A DNA stretch of 64,000 nt from Chara braunii (lineage: Eukaryota > Streptophyta > Charophyceae > Charales > Characeae): NCBI GenBank assembly GCA_003427395.1, contig BFEA01000389.1, forward strand, positions 924,167-988,166, written 5' to 3'. The notes below the pieces were generated by a model. The model searched no databases, was not told the origin of the DNA, and worked only from the letters and a program-made list of their open reading frames with translations. A program made the position numbers and the translations under genes. Below are positions 1 through 11,282 of the stretch, one piece after another. Each line of letters begins with the position of its first letter. The stretch's first letter is position 1.

Positions 1-23
1 ACACACAGACACACATACACACA

Positions 24-94
<71 letters not shown>
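1..94. repeat. (CA)n microsatellite at the window edge
   Basis: An almost pure CA dinucleotide tract with a few CACAGA and CATA interruptions near its start. It runs off the left edge, so its full length is unknown. Confidence 0.97.
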
Positions 95-97
<3 letters not shown>

Positions 98-315
98 GCG
101 GAGGACTATTCCGTCTTAGGTAAGTTGTACTCTGCCCTCCATGGCTTTATGAATGAATGGTTCGTGGCCCTGTGATACGTACAATGCTTCACACGTATGA
201 AAAGAGGGGGGCGGGGTGCTTGGGGGGAACTTGTCAGTAGGCCGCGGAACACCCCCTACGGTTGCCAAACCAATGGGGAGCGGTTTGGGTGGAGAGTGAG
301 AGCAGGGAGAGAGGA

Positions 316-385
316 GTTGACTACTGCGTGCCGGATTCGTTTTAATGTCATTGATTCCAAGAAAAAATGACATCCAGTAGTCAAC
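316..385. repeat. 70-nt hairpin, copy 1 of the three-copy family
   Basis: The left arm GTTGACTACTGCGTGC (316-331) is complementary, with a few mismatches, to the right arm at 370-385; the loop is 38 nt. The same 16-bp arm with the same loop length recurs at 6050-6118 and 7626-7695. This copy lies about 155 bp upstream of the first gene. The loop also contains a shorter complementary pair (TGTCAT and ATGACA). It may be a terminal or regulatory palindrome of the transposon cluster. Confidence 0.85.
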
Positions 386-539
386 CCTGCTATGATGTCC
401 GTGTACTGACTGGCATCGTCTCACGACCGCATACTTCCTGCAGAGGGACACACAAACAACATTAAACAAACCCTCACGGAGCTTGAAATCATCGTTTTGC
501 CGTTCCACTTACAGACACATACACAAAAGCACAACTATC

Positions 540-2108
540 ATGTCGATGTCAGCGGCGCAGGCGAGGACAACTCTTAAAGAGGTAATGCAATACGCTGAGG
601 AAGGCATCCACTACGATGACGACGGGGAGCTTGAACTACTAACGGAGAGAGTGCCCAGCTACTTCGAAGTCAGAGTGAACATTCGTGCAAGCATCACTGC
701 GAACGGAGAGGAGTCGCTCAGAGCACGGATGCTATTGGCACGGTTCACAGAGGCGCGTGATTTGCGTGTAAACGACAGTGCTGATACCAGTGCCTACAGA
801 TTGAGAAAAGTGGTTGGTTGGATGTGCACAGAAGGGATGTCTGCTGAAGGGGACGTGGATATGACAAAGCAGCAGCAGGGCGGAACATACACAGCAGCTG
901 ATTTCAAGAAGATGCTCATGACACAGGCGAGGAAATGGGGAATGTTTGTTGAAGATTCTAACGACGAGTTGAAGAGCGGTGCAACATAAATTATGTTGCT
1001 GTCGCGTTTGAAGGACATACCGCGAGCTCCTCCGCAAGACTTCCAAGATCTTCCAGTCATTATTGCAAACGGGGTGGAGTATGTTTTACTTGACCAGCTG
1101 GTGGATTTCATGCAAAAGAGTTCTCAGGATCGGAATGTCATACATGAGGCATTGCATGATGTGACAGAGCAAGCACTGGCGGGCAAGGACCTCGTTAACT
1201 ACAAGGTGCGGACTGTGGAAGAGGATGTCATATGTGGAACTCCATTATGGGATGGAATATTCATGGAAGCTTTGCATCGCCTCACCATCGCGACTACTGA
1301 CGTGGACAGAAAGAGGTCAAGGGAGGAAGGATGAAAGTTGATCGCCAGGGAAGCAGATGTTGCACTTCAAGCTGCAGATGGACACATTTCATCAGGGGAA
1401 GAAATTGACAGAACAGTCTCCTTCGTGCGTGGGCGGATCATCACAGTGTCTAGGGAGGAGGTTGAAGAAGAAGATGTGTTTAATGAGTGGACAATGATAG
1501 AACAACAACGGCGACGAGGGTTCAAAGACTTTTCTTTACCAATCGATTTTGACTATGACATTGAAGAAACAACAGTGAGGAACAATGAAAAAGATGCGAA
1601 ACCGCCAACATATGAGGTGGAAGTGAGTGGCACCGATGTGAGCAGCGACGAGGAGCGTGAGGAGTATGATGCGTACTGGGATATTGAAGCAGGAGGAGGG
1701 CAAGCATCTAAAGGGTGGGCACATGCGATTNTCAGGTTGGCACGTGTTTTCCATAATCCCCATTTACTGTTGCGTGTCGTGCTTAAGGAGGCAACACTTG
1801 ACGGCATACTCCAGTATGCAGCACTGACCACCATTATGAGATCATGCTCGAATGGAAAAAGATGGTCACGTATGGAGAAAAATTGGTTTGTCTTGGTCAA
1901 CAGAGAGGCTGTCCTCGCAACCTTGCTCACTTGGGGCCTGGACCTTAGTTGCCTCCTGCACGGGGCTATAGCCAGCGGTTCTGGTGCTACGTTGCACCCG
2001 GCACTATCAACAAGAGAGGATATACTTCGTGCTCACACATGGCTTGGCTGCGCTTCAGAGACCATGATGGACAGCGGGGATACAAACATTGGTGGTGGAC
2101 AGCGTTGA
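540..2108 (+). pseudogene. Unknown transposon-linked protein, one frame with two in-frame stops
   Basis: I do not recognise this protein. One frame stays open over 523 codons except for TAA at 987-989 and TGA at 1332-1334, so three adjacent shorter ORFs are really one interrupted gene. The start at 540 is the first of two close ATGs (Met-Ser-Met-Ser); the frame also extends upstream to 483 without an ATG. The middle is acidic, with runs of Glu and Asp around 1450-1690, which suggests a linker. Both stops are one C-to-T change from a sense codon (CAA, CGA). A second, tryptophan-rich frame at 1949-2146 overlaps the 3' end, so a frameshift near 1940 is possible and the true C terminus is uncertain. 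One N at 1731 falls inside. It lies directly upstream of the transposase gene on the same strand and is probably an accessory gene of the same element. Confidence 0.5.
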
Positions 2109-2243
2109 ATGCAATTGTGCGTTGCACAAACATTCTTCTTGTTTGACTAATTTTGCTATTCACAGACAGAGTTTGCGAGGTATTTGAAGTGTTGGAGTGC
2201 TCGACAACGGTGTACAAACTTAAGTTTTTTTTTTCTCTCTCTC

Positions 2244-2310
<67 letters not shown>

Positions 2311-2604
2311 GCGAGTCTTTCTTTCATGCAATGAGACTGTTGGACCCCACGCATAAATGTCGAAGGCCCAAGCGACGACAGACGATGATAGATATCGACA
2401 ACTTAAGTTTTTTTTTTTTTTTTTTTCATCAGAGGTGACAGATAACGAGAGCCTCAGGGACGACAGACGATGACAGATGACTCGTTGCTGTACTATCATC
2501 ATGGTGATTGGAGTTCCAATTCTGCTTTCGGTTTGACGTGATGACTCTTTGATTTTCATGTTCATAATGTGGAATGCTTGTTGAAGTGTGCTATTGCGCA
2601 AAGT

Positions 2605-2654
<50 letters not shown>

Positions 2655-2956
2655 GTCAGAAAACAAGGATGTGACGCCTTAAAAGAAAATGTTGCATGGC
2701 TCGAAGTAAAAAAAAAAAAAAAAAAAAAGGCAAAACATTCACCACAATTTCTGATTTTAATTTCAGTTTGAATGTTGTCATTGTCTTCGAATCTGTGAGT
2801 AGTGCACAGCAACGGTGTTGAGTCGACGGGAGGTAGAGGGGGAACGCGGGAGGGGGGAGTGTGAAAGGAGCGCATGAATTTGGGACCAAATACGCATCCT
2901 CTATCGATGGTAGGTCTTAACTGACAGTAATTCGTAAGACCTCGCACGTAGATGCA
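2109..2956. repeat. Gene-free spacer with microsatellites and a small stem-loop
   Basis: Holds a (CT)n tract at about 2236-2308, a poly-T run near 2410-2426, a (GT)n tract at 2604-2652 and poly-A at about 2708-2728. A perfect 8-bp stem (AGGTCTTA, 2912-2919, with TAAGACCT, 2935-2942) ends 14 bp before the ATG of the transposase gene. No credible coding frame is seen; the ORFs here are translations of the repeats. Confidence 0.8.
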
Positions 2957-5671
2957 ATGGAAGACGCGAATCACGTGTGTGACTGTGGCCGGCCTTTCAT
3001 GTCATTGCGGACGATGAACTCGCACCGAGCGTGGGCATGTCCCTCCACTGTGGAAGAGAGGAGCATGACAGAAGAGATAGTTGGGGAGGTCAACGGCGGA
3101 CCGTCGAATAGTGGTCCAATTGACCTGGTCAGTGGGGAAAGCCAGGAGGTTGAGCCCCCTCCTGGTGTACAAGCGGACCGCGCATCCGAAGAACAGCAAG
3201 AAGAACACGCAGAGGCATTCGACAACTCCCACAAACTAGCGACATTGATTTTCTCGTGTAGGGGCGGTGTGGGCATGTCCCAAACTGACGTTGACTGTCT
3301 GTTGTCACTCCTAAAAAATCCTAGATTTGACCCCAGAGATATCGCATTTCGTAACAGTCGTGAGTGTCTGACATGGGCAGGCCGCCAGGCTGAAGCTGCA
3401 GGATGGCAAGAGAAGAATTTACGCAGTGATGATTGGCCCGAAGAAGTGCATGTCATTCTGTGGTACCGCGACTGGCGCACAACGTTCGCTGACCTCGTGC
3501 GTGATGCACTGAACAACGTTGAAACGGCTTCTTGCCTCGAAATACAACATCCCGGGGAGGACATCGAAATCTGCGACTCTCGCACGGGGCAGTTGAGTCA
3601 CCATGTCCAAACTGTTATCAGAGCAGACAAGGGTGTGGACACGAATGGTAGAACACATTATGTCAGCCCTCTGTCTCTGTATGCAGACAAGACTCGTGTA
3701 GACGGTCATCAAAAGTAGATAGCGTATCCTCTGATGATGTCAATCGCCCATCTCCCATAGGATGCCACACTGCTTGCGTATCTTCCAGTGCTTCAACAGC
3801 GGCCACGTGACAAGGGCTGGGGTCCGCACTCCACCGCGTTTAGAAAACGGAAAACTGTGATATTGCATAAAACGTTGTCAACAGTATTGCAGTCCGCAAA
3901 GGAGGCATCCCATGACGGCATGATGGTAACAACGGAGCGGTTCGGTGAGATAACAGTGCACCCTTTCGTCACGAACTATATACAGGACTATCCTGAAAGA
4001 TGTGCCCTTGCAACTGTGAAATTCGGTGTTTGTCCAACATGCACAGTGTCCAAAGACGATTTGGATGTCATCGCCGATTTCACCAACTGCAGGAGATCGC
4101 AGACGCTAGAGACGCAACTTGCCGCAGACTGCTTCAACAGTGGGGAAAACGACATTCGTCGTGCTGCTGAGGCACGAATGTCAGAATTGGACATGCAGAA
4201 GCATGTTCAAGAGAACGACCTATGAGGATTCTACAGGGGTCCGCATGGTGACGATCCTGAACTAGATTACCATCTCGCTTTGCAACCAGACCGTATGCAT
4301 AGCATTGAACACGACATTTTTTTGCATATGATAGATGCATTCAAGGCAGCTGCTTATAAGAAGTTGCCAGATAAAGCGCAAAGCGAGATATTGCACGAGA
4401 TGGATGCAGGGTTGCAGAGCATCAGTGAGAGATCCACACGGACATACCCGCAGCTTGTGTTGCCCGTAGCCACAGGTTGTGATTTCTTTTCAAGGGAAGG
4501 ACGATTTGAAGCGAAGCAAAATCGGTCTGTTATGACAGTTTGCGTGTTTATTATTTNTGATATCATCCCACGTGCGACAGNCAAATCCATTTCCGCTTGT
4601 TTCATCAAACTCATGGAAATGTACATACACGTGTTTCGTAAGTCAACCCATACAGCGTCCTCTCTCGATGTTTGTGACACATTGATAGGTGATTTCATAA
4701 CTAGTATAAAAACGAAGATGGAAAAATATCAAACCTCTGATTGGAAAATTCCGAAGTTGCATGACCTTATGCATTTGAGAACAAGCATAGAGCGATCTGG
4801 TGTTCCCGACACGTTCGCAGCTGATGTGTGGGAGCATAATCATCAAAGGTTCTGCAAACAGCCATATTTGTCATCAAACAAGCGTAAGGCTGCTTCCCAG
4901 ATGGTGAATCATGTCTGACGCTCATTGCCTTTGCAGGATGAGATGAAGAGTGTGAGAAAACGCAGGAAGAGGTTGACAGAAAATTGGTCATCCGTGATAG
5001 AGTGCATGGCCACCGGAAGTAATACCCTGGCAGCGCGCGACACAACAACTCTACAACTCCGGTGGTTCCAGATGAACGATGTGCATTTGCCAGACGTAGA
5101 GGGTATGAGCGATGCGGCGTTGAGAATACTTAATGAGCTTCCCCGCAGAGAGGATTTTCGAGATGCACTTACGACGTTCATGACAGAGATGGGTTGTCAA
5201 CCTCCATCTGATGACCAAGTCATACACACTCGAACACACTTGACTATCGCCTGCACATACGACGGGACGCACAGGGGCGCAAGCATTCAGACGACAAGAG
5301 CTTCACCACAGTTCCACGGGAGAGCCGTGCACAACGATGTTGCAGTGAGAGGTGGCAATGACAACATATGGTATGCATCAGTAGCCATGTTTTTCGTCAT
5401 GAATGCTTGCACAGGTGGTGTTGCGGAGATGCACAAATGTTGTTTCGTGCAATGGTACAAAGAGGTGGATAGCGAAAGGGAACACACAACAGGTTGTAAG
5501 AAGTTGCAATGGGAGAAGGTGAACGGTCATCAGCACAGTAGCGTCATAACGATTGATACCATCATTGACACCGTTCACATTGTTCCTCGTTTTTGTAAAC
5601 CACAGTGGGGCTCGAAGAAGCATGCAAAAGAGAGGGAGGACAATTTTTTGTTGAATAGATATGTACTCTAA
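2957..5671 (+). pseudogene. Plavaka/KDZ-like DDE transposase, four in-frame stops
   Basis: Transposase of the Plavaka type, which cuts and pastes a DNA transposon in the nucleus. Read through its stops, the frame from the ATG at 2957 has 904 codons. Residues 9-29 form a C2H2-like finger (CDCGRPF...HRAWAC). The core shows LYADKT with the likely first catalytic Asp at residue 244, then HPF...QDYPE around residues 335-347, CPTC about 12 residues later, and the C-terminal WEHNH...YLSSNK block with the likely catalytic Glu near residue 626. These blocks and their order match Plavaka proteins known mainly from basidiomycetes. Stops are TAG 3716, TAG 3758, TGA 4223 and TGA 4916. TAG to CAG and TGA to CGA or TGG are single transitions. 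Two Ns occur (4557, 4581). The reading frame is never lost, so decay is recent or selection lasted until lately. Family assignment is from motif recognition, not a search. Confidence 0.75.
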
Positions 5672-5803
5672 AAGTTTACAGGGAATTACTCGTTGTGAAA
5701 AAAAACAAAAATTAAAAGGCTGATCGTTTTTCCGTGAACAATAAGTGGTGGGCACAGTTGCAATGTTATACTACAGCATGCACTCAACTTTTGTTTTTCT
5801 ATT

Positions 5804-5880
<77 letters not shown>

Positions 5881-6353
5881 CGTTTGAACAACAATAGTCA
5901 TTTGGTAAAGATGGAGTCCGAACATCGGTAGATTTTTCGAGCGCGGAGCCTGCATTTCTGACCACTGTTGCATAGCTTATGTGTCATCTTACACAGCAAT
6001 GTAGAGAAAGGTGGATCAAACCAGTGTGTATGACGAAGGTAACTTCAGAGTTGACTACTGCGTGCACATGTATGGCGAACGTGGACTTAAAAGTAGGAGG
6101 TGGCACGCACTAGTCAACCCATGTCTATACTTGCCAAGTTACTAACGAGATGTGGTTCATGTCCATATGACTGCCATGTGAACAGGAAAGGTTGAGGTCG
6201 AGGTAACGCCACAATAACAATCTGCACTGGAAGAAATTGCAAGACAGCAAGCGGAAAAATAAGCGTATTGAGGAATTGCTGAGAAACCGATTTAGACTGA
6301 CACTGCCATCAGTTGTCACATCTGTTGCACGACGGAGAATAAGGGTTGTTCAG
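5672..6353. repeat. Spacer with (GA)n tract before the peptidase gene
   Basis: Contains a (GA)n run at about 5815-5878 preceded by a short (CA)n, and hairpin copy 2 (listed separately). The peptidase frame is open back to about 6237 but lacks an ATG before 6354. Confidence 0.85.
6050..6118. repeat. 69-nt hairpin, copy 2 of the three-copy family
   Basis: The left arm GTTGACTACTGCGTGC (6050-6065) pairs with 6103-6118 at 15 of 16 positions; the loop is 37 nt. The loop sequence differs from the other copies while the arms are conserved, which points to the structure or the arm sequence as the conserved part. It sits between the transposase and the peptidase gene. Confidence 0.88.
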
Positions 6354-7583
6354 ATGAGCCAGTTTGACAAAATCCACGAGGGGGTAGATGGCAACGGTTG
6401 TATCATGGACTCCAAAGCGACGGACAGTTCAGAAACAGCAAGGAATGACGAACACTCATGTGGACCAACTGTCACCGAACCGTTGCTCCCATTGAGCAGT
6501 GAGAGATCAGTGAATCAATGGAAGAGGATACTGGAAGACCCTTGGTATGCGGAAATGTATCAGATGATGACCACAGATGACGCCCAATATCCTCAGATGG
6601 TGCATGAACCTTTGTTCAATATTGCAGGAGGCAATCGGTCAACGGGTATGGCTGCAGAGGCTGGAAAGAGACCCAAGAGGGTGGACGAGGAACACTTGTT
6701 CCCGTTCACGTGGAAATCAAGAAGACACGCCATATCGATAACAAAACGGGACGTATTGCGATTGGGTGCCAAGCAGTGGTTGAACGATAACGTGATCGAT
6801 ATGTACTTACAGTTCATCTATGACGAACATTTTCCAGACGGAGACAATATGACACTTCATGTTTGCACATCTTTCTGGCACACCGCAGTCATCGCTAATC
6901 AGAAGGTTTATGTCCCGAAAGCGGAATGGCAGGGGTGGATCAAGAGTACATCGCCAAAGCTGCGTCGAATAAGCAATGAACTGCGAACAAAAAGTGTTGT
7001 TCTCATCCCTGTGAATCACGAAAACCATTGGAAATTGCTCTTGCTACTGAATGTCGGCCAGTTTTTGGCAGTAACGGAGGACAACGATGGCCAGAAACGA
7101 CCTGTTGTGATCGTCATCGATTCCTTTCAACAGAGCGACCGACAGGAATGGAAGGCGTTGCGCACATTTTTATGGTATGAATACCTCAGCGAGGCAGACA
7201 AAGCAGGGGTGTTGACTCCCGACACAGTGGACACGTCGTGGGTGACATGAAGAGATCTACTTGGATCTAAGATAGTGTACGCTGAATGTTCGCAACAGAC
7301 CAATACGTCGGACTGTGGTGTTTATGTTTGTTGCGTGGCAGCTGAATTGATGCGAAAGCTAGCAAAACAGAGTAAGCAAACGAACATTACCGCAAAATAT
7401 ATAACAGAAGTTGTTAGCGCGATGGAGGTTGACAACCGAACGGTCGACATATTTCGTCAGTCAATGGTACAACGCTTTGCGCAGTGTGTTGTCGAGGCAA
7501 AAGGATATAACACCGCAGCAGCATGTGACATAGAAAATGTTTTCAGAAATCTCATAGACGGAACACGGAGTGGATGTTCATAA
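6354..7583 (+). pseudogene. C48 (Ulp1-like) cysteine peptidase, one in-frame TGA
   Basis: A Ulp1/SENP-fold peptidase, a family that cleaves SUMO or similar modifiers and is often carried by plant and fungal DNA transposons. The family signature WLNDNVIDMY opens the domain (about 6775-6804). The catalytic His is in NHENHW (codon 7026), the Asp in VIDSF (7119), the oxyanion Gln in QQTNTSDCG and the nucleophile Cys in SDCG (7314), so all catalytic residues are present. A single TGA at 7248-7250 separates His/Asp from Gln/Cys; CGA to TGA would explain it. ATG 6354 gives 410 codons with a non-conserved N-terminal region of about 140 residues. The gene lies between hairpins 2 and 3, downstream of the transposase on the same strand, which suggests a protein-processing or host-interaction role for the element. 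It is not cellular ULP1, given its neighbours. Confidence 0.82.
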
Positions 7584-7625
7584 ATACGAGGGCATGATAA
7601 AATCCGTGAGATCAGGAAACAGGAA

Positions 7626-7695
7626 GTTGACAACCGCGTGCAAATATACAGAACTCACACGTCGTAGAGAAGTCAATCGGCACGCAGTAGTCAAC
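7626..7695. repeat. 70-nt hairpin, copy 3 of the three-copy family
   Basis: The right arm (7680-7695) is the exact reverse complement of GTTGACTACTGCGTGC; the left arm (7626-7641) matches at 14 of 16 positions. The loop is 38 nt, as in copy 1. It begins 42 bp after the stop codon of the peptidase gene. Confidence 0.87.
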
Positions 7696-7774
7696 TTTTG
7701 CGCTCAGTCGATGGATGAATGCCTGATGTAATAAAGAAAAAAATGCCATCTTTCGTGTCATAACGGCAAAAAAA

Positions 7775-7847
<73 letters not shown>
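7775..7847. repeat. (CT)n microsatellite
   Basis: A nearly pure CT tract in the spacer between hairpin 3 and the next gene. Confidence 0.95.
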
Positions 7848-7977
7848 CCTACGTGTGAAAATCTCGCCTGGGGTAGTGGATGACAAATGGTCGTTGTATA
7901 ATATAAAATCATTCCATGTCTAACGTGAGTGTTTGTGAATTCATGCATGTCAGAGGCTTTTAATAAGCGTGAAGAGA

Positions 7978-9926
7978 ATGGCTCCGAAGCCAAGGTACGA
8001 GGATCTGTGCAAGACCTTGAAGTCCACAGGGGGGAGAGAGAAGGGGGAGAGGACAGCAAAAGAAGGCCAGAAGACTGTCAAGCATAGACATACCAGCAGG
8101 GATATTCCCCGATTCAAGAGACGGGAGACGAACATAGTCCGTAGAACAGAAGCTGTGCTCTCTGTCCCGCCGAGGAAAAAGCAGAGTGGGAAATTGCTCG
8201 CACACAACAAGTCACCTGCCGCGACTCCCTTGCTGCGGAAGGGACACGGCAACCTCGAGAGACAGCCTCCGACAGCGCCACAGAAGAAAAGACGAGAAGA
8301 AAAAGCACAGAGTCAACAACTGAGGACAAAGAAAAGAATAATATACAGAAAAGATAGGAGTCCTTAAGCAATCGACCTCAGAGGGTCNTACGATTTACGA
8401 ACCACAGCTCAGGAGGAAGACGAAGAGNAAAACTGTGNGGAAGAAATGTCANAAGAAGTAGAACACGAGAGAATGCAAGAACGAGGAGAAGGTGACAACA
8501 GTGACGGTCACCATGATGTCGATGCAGAGGAGAGCGATCCGGAGGGAGAAGAGGCAAAGGGAGAGGACAGATCCAAGGAGGGCGGAGAGGCAGAGGAAGG
8601 CAACAGTGAAGACGAAGAAAGAAAGATTACATCTGCTGAGAACAGTGCACAATGCGGAACTGATGAGAAAAAGGGAGGCGCCCTAGAAACTTCATCGAAT
8701 GACAAACAAATTGTGGAGAGGGAGAATGTACTGCTACAGGGTAAGATGAAGGGCGCCTTATAAAGACACCACTATGTATGCACAGCACAGTCGTTGTTGC
8801 ATGCCGCAGAAACGACGAGGTTCACGGGGGGGAGGGGGGGAAGGGGAGGGGGCCGTTGGGAGGGGGTCTTTATGAGAGGTGTTACGAAGTGTATTCGGAG
8901 GAGGGTATGGCAGGGGAGTTGACGGTCTTATGTTTGTTTGTGATTGCAACACATAGAACACGTATCGCGGAGGGTCTTTTTATTACTAAATCAATAATTT
9001 GTTGTTATTTTTGTATTTTTTTTCCAGATTGCACCAATTTGCGTAGGCGAAGCAGCACCGATGGAGGCAATGCTGGCGAACCAACAGAGCAACAAACCAG
9101 GGGTTTTACAAAGAAAATGAAAGACAGACTGTTTCGTTTGGTGGCAAAGGCCTTTGCTTTTTCTGCAGCAAAGGATGCCACGCTGTACCCAACGGAGGAC
9201 ATTTTTTTCACGGCACTGCAAACAACTGCGAAATCGATAGGAGAAGATGTGGAGGAAGGACTACGGTTGCACGTGGCAGTGTACGGAATCCGAGCAGTGA
9301 TCGGGGAATGCAATCGGGTTATGACAACGGTCCGCGGCGAGATATCTTGGCAATTGAGACATTGGTTTTGGGCCGAAAAAGGTCTGCCGCTGGTCCGGTC
9401 GGCCCAAACGGACCACCAGCTTCCGACTCGCAACAGGATGCGGGCAGAGATGAAAGGGAACACAACATGGAAAAGGAGCGGCAATGATCCAAGGGGCGCC
9501 CCTCCTTTCAAGACGGCACTGACAAAAGTTTTTCAAATGAGAAGGGATGGCATCAACCTCGGTGTAACGTTGCAGCAACTTGCATTTGCGGAACTGGTAC
9601 TGAAAACTGAAGTCGAACAGATGGCAAAGACCAGCAAGGCAGCGGACCAAATACAAAAACTTGCAACTATCAAGAAGGAGATTGTTGCGTCGCTCCGCTT
9701 CCGAGACACCGTTGTAAGCTTTTCTGTCTTCAAGCTCGACCGTGTTGTTTCTGTTGCAGAGAAGGCTGTCGCATTGTACAGAGTCGGGTTACCTGCTGTA
9801 CGGAGGGGAAACGCCAATAACATGACTACCACAGATGATGATTTTGAATTTGAGTTCATTGCGCCCACCGACGACAAACGTGCGGGCGGAGAGAGAAACG
9901 AAGAAAGTTTGTGCGTAAGGCCGTGA
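7978..9926 (+). pseudogene. Unknown two-exon transposon-linked protein, one in-frame TAA
   Basis: I do not recognise the family. Exon 1 is 7978-8740 and exon 2 is 9028-9926. Splicing the GT-AG intron joins codon phase 1 exactly (G plus AT gives Asp) and yields 553 codons plus stop. Read through TAA at 8365-8367 (one transition from CAA), the protein has a very basic Lys/Arg-rich N-terminal third, an acidic Glu/Asp-rich middle of about 110 residues and a C-terminal region of about 300 residues that looks helical and globular (regular Leu, Val and Ala spacing, WQLRHWFW near its middle). The first ATG, 7978, follows a short upstream open stretch without ATG. Five Ns lie between 8388 and 8452. 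The basic and acidic pattern suggests a nucleic-acid or chromatin-binding accessory protein, but that is inference. It closes the cluster that starts at 540. Confidence 0.5.
8741..9027 (+). other. Spliceosomal intron, 287 bp, with a G-rich core
   Basis: The donor is CAGG|GTAAGA at 8741 and the acceptor is a T-rich tract ending CCAG at 9027. Removal keeps the reading frame across both exons. The intron contains a G-rich block at 8826-8866 with four or more runs of at least four G on the coding strand, a candidate G-quadruplex. Confidence 0.75.
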
Positions 9927-10075
9927 AAAGGAGAAGAAGGGGTCCGATTGTAGATGAACGGGGGTTAGGGGTGGAACATAGGGAGCAGACAGTGGCAACG
10001 GTGTTGTAGGGGACATGAGTTGCACCTCCACTCACAGTCAGTGGCATGACACGAAGCCAATGAGGACCAAAATGT

Positions 10076-10143
<68 letters not shown>

Positions 10144-10832
10144 NNNNNNNNNNNNNNNNNNNNNNNNNNNNNNNNNNNNNNNNNNNNNNNNNNNNNNNNN
10201 NNNNNNNNNNNNNNNNNNNNNNNNNNNNNNNNNNNNNNNNNNNNNNNNNNNNNNNNNNNNNNNNNNNNNNNNNNNNNNNNNNNNNNNNNNNNNNNNNNNN
10301 NNNNNNNNNNNNNNNNNNNNNNNNNNNNNNNNNNNNNNNNNNNNNNNNNNNNNNNNNNNNNNNNNNNNNNNNNNNNNNNNNNNNNNNNNNNNNNNNNNNN
10401 NNNNNNNNNNNNNNNNNNNNNNNNNNNNNNNNNNNNNNNNNNNNNNNNNNNNNNNNNNNNNNNNNNNNNNNNNNNNNNNNNNNNNNNNNNNNNNNNNNNN
10501 NNNNNNNNNNNNNNNNNNNNNNNNNNNNNNNNNNNNNNNNNNNNNNNNNNNNNNNNNNNNNNNNNNNNNNNNNNNNNNNNNNNNNNNNNNNNNNNNNNNN
10601 NNNNNNNNNNNNNNNNNNNNNNNNNNNNNNNNNNNNNNNNNNNNNNNNNNNNNNNNNNNNNNNNNNNNNNNNNNNNNNNNNNNNNNNNNNNNNNNNNNNN
10701 NNNNNNNNNNNNNNNNNNNNNNNNNNNNNNNNNNNNNNNNNNNNNNNNNNNNNNNNNNNNNNNNNNNNNCCCCCGAATAATATAAATAGCAACAGGGCAA
10801 GTTTTCTGCCATCATCAGTACGGGAGGGAAAA

Positions 10833-10874
<42 letters not shown>

Positions 10875-10899
10875 ACGCCATCTCTCTCTCTCTCTCTCT

Positions 10900-10933
<34 letters not shown>

Positions 10934-10970
10934 TCTCTCTCTCTCACTCTCTCTCTCTCTCATATCATTT
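9927..10970. repeat. (GA)n, assembly gap, then (CT)n tracts
   Basis: A (GA)n run at 10082-10143 leads straight into a 626-base N gap (10144-10769). After about 65 bases of unique sequence come interrupted (CT)n tracts (10835-10961). GA before and CT after the gap mean the two sides are in inverted orientation, so an inverted-repeat structure may have broken the assembly. Confidence 0.9.
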
Positions 10971-11110
10971 AAACAACATTTCAACAACATTTCATCACAT
11001 TTAAACAACATTTCAACAACATTTCAACATATTTAAACAACTCGTAAACAACATTACAGCAACTTATAAACAGCTTACCAACAACTTTTCATCAATTGAA
11101 AAAGTGTTTA
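10971..11110. repeat. Degenerate ATTT-ACAAC minisatellite
   Basis: Repeated CATTTAAACAACATTTC-like units of about 32 bp and shorter derivatives. No coding potential. Confidence 0.65.
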
Positions 11111-11282
11111 ACACAGTGTCACATGTTTATGACATATGTTATCAACGTTGAGTTCCTTCACTTTTGGTGGAATACATGGCACTACCTCCAGCAAACTATT
11201 TATTAACACGAAACCAACAGTTTAAAAAGGGTGCCCGCATATGATAAACCGCCCAAAAAAAAACCCACAATTTTTCTGTTGC

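Noticed and set aside
2153-2438. Ser-Leu repeat ORFs, and similar SL, RE and TH repeat ORFs at 5734-5973, 7691-8059, 31178-31840, 32434-32680, 60269-60755 and 61888-62578
   Set aside because: They are translations of (CT)n, (GA)n and (CA)n microsatellites, open in several frames and on both strands.
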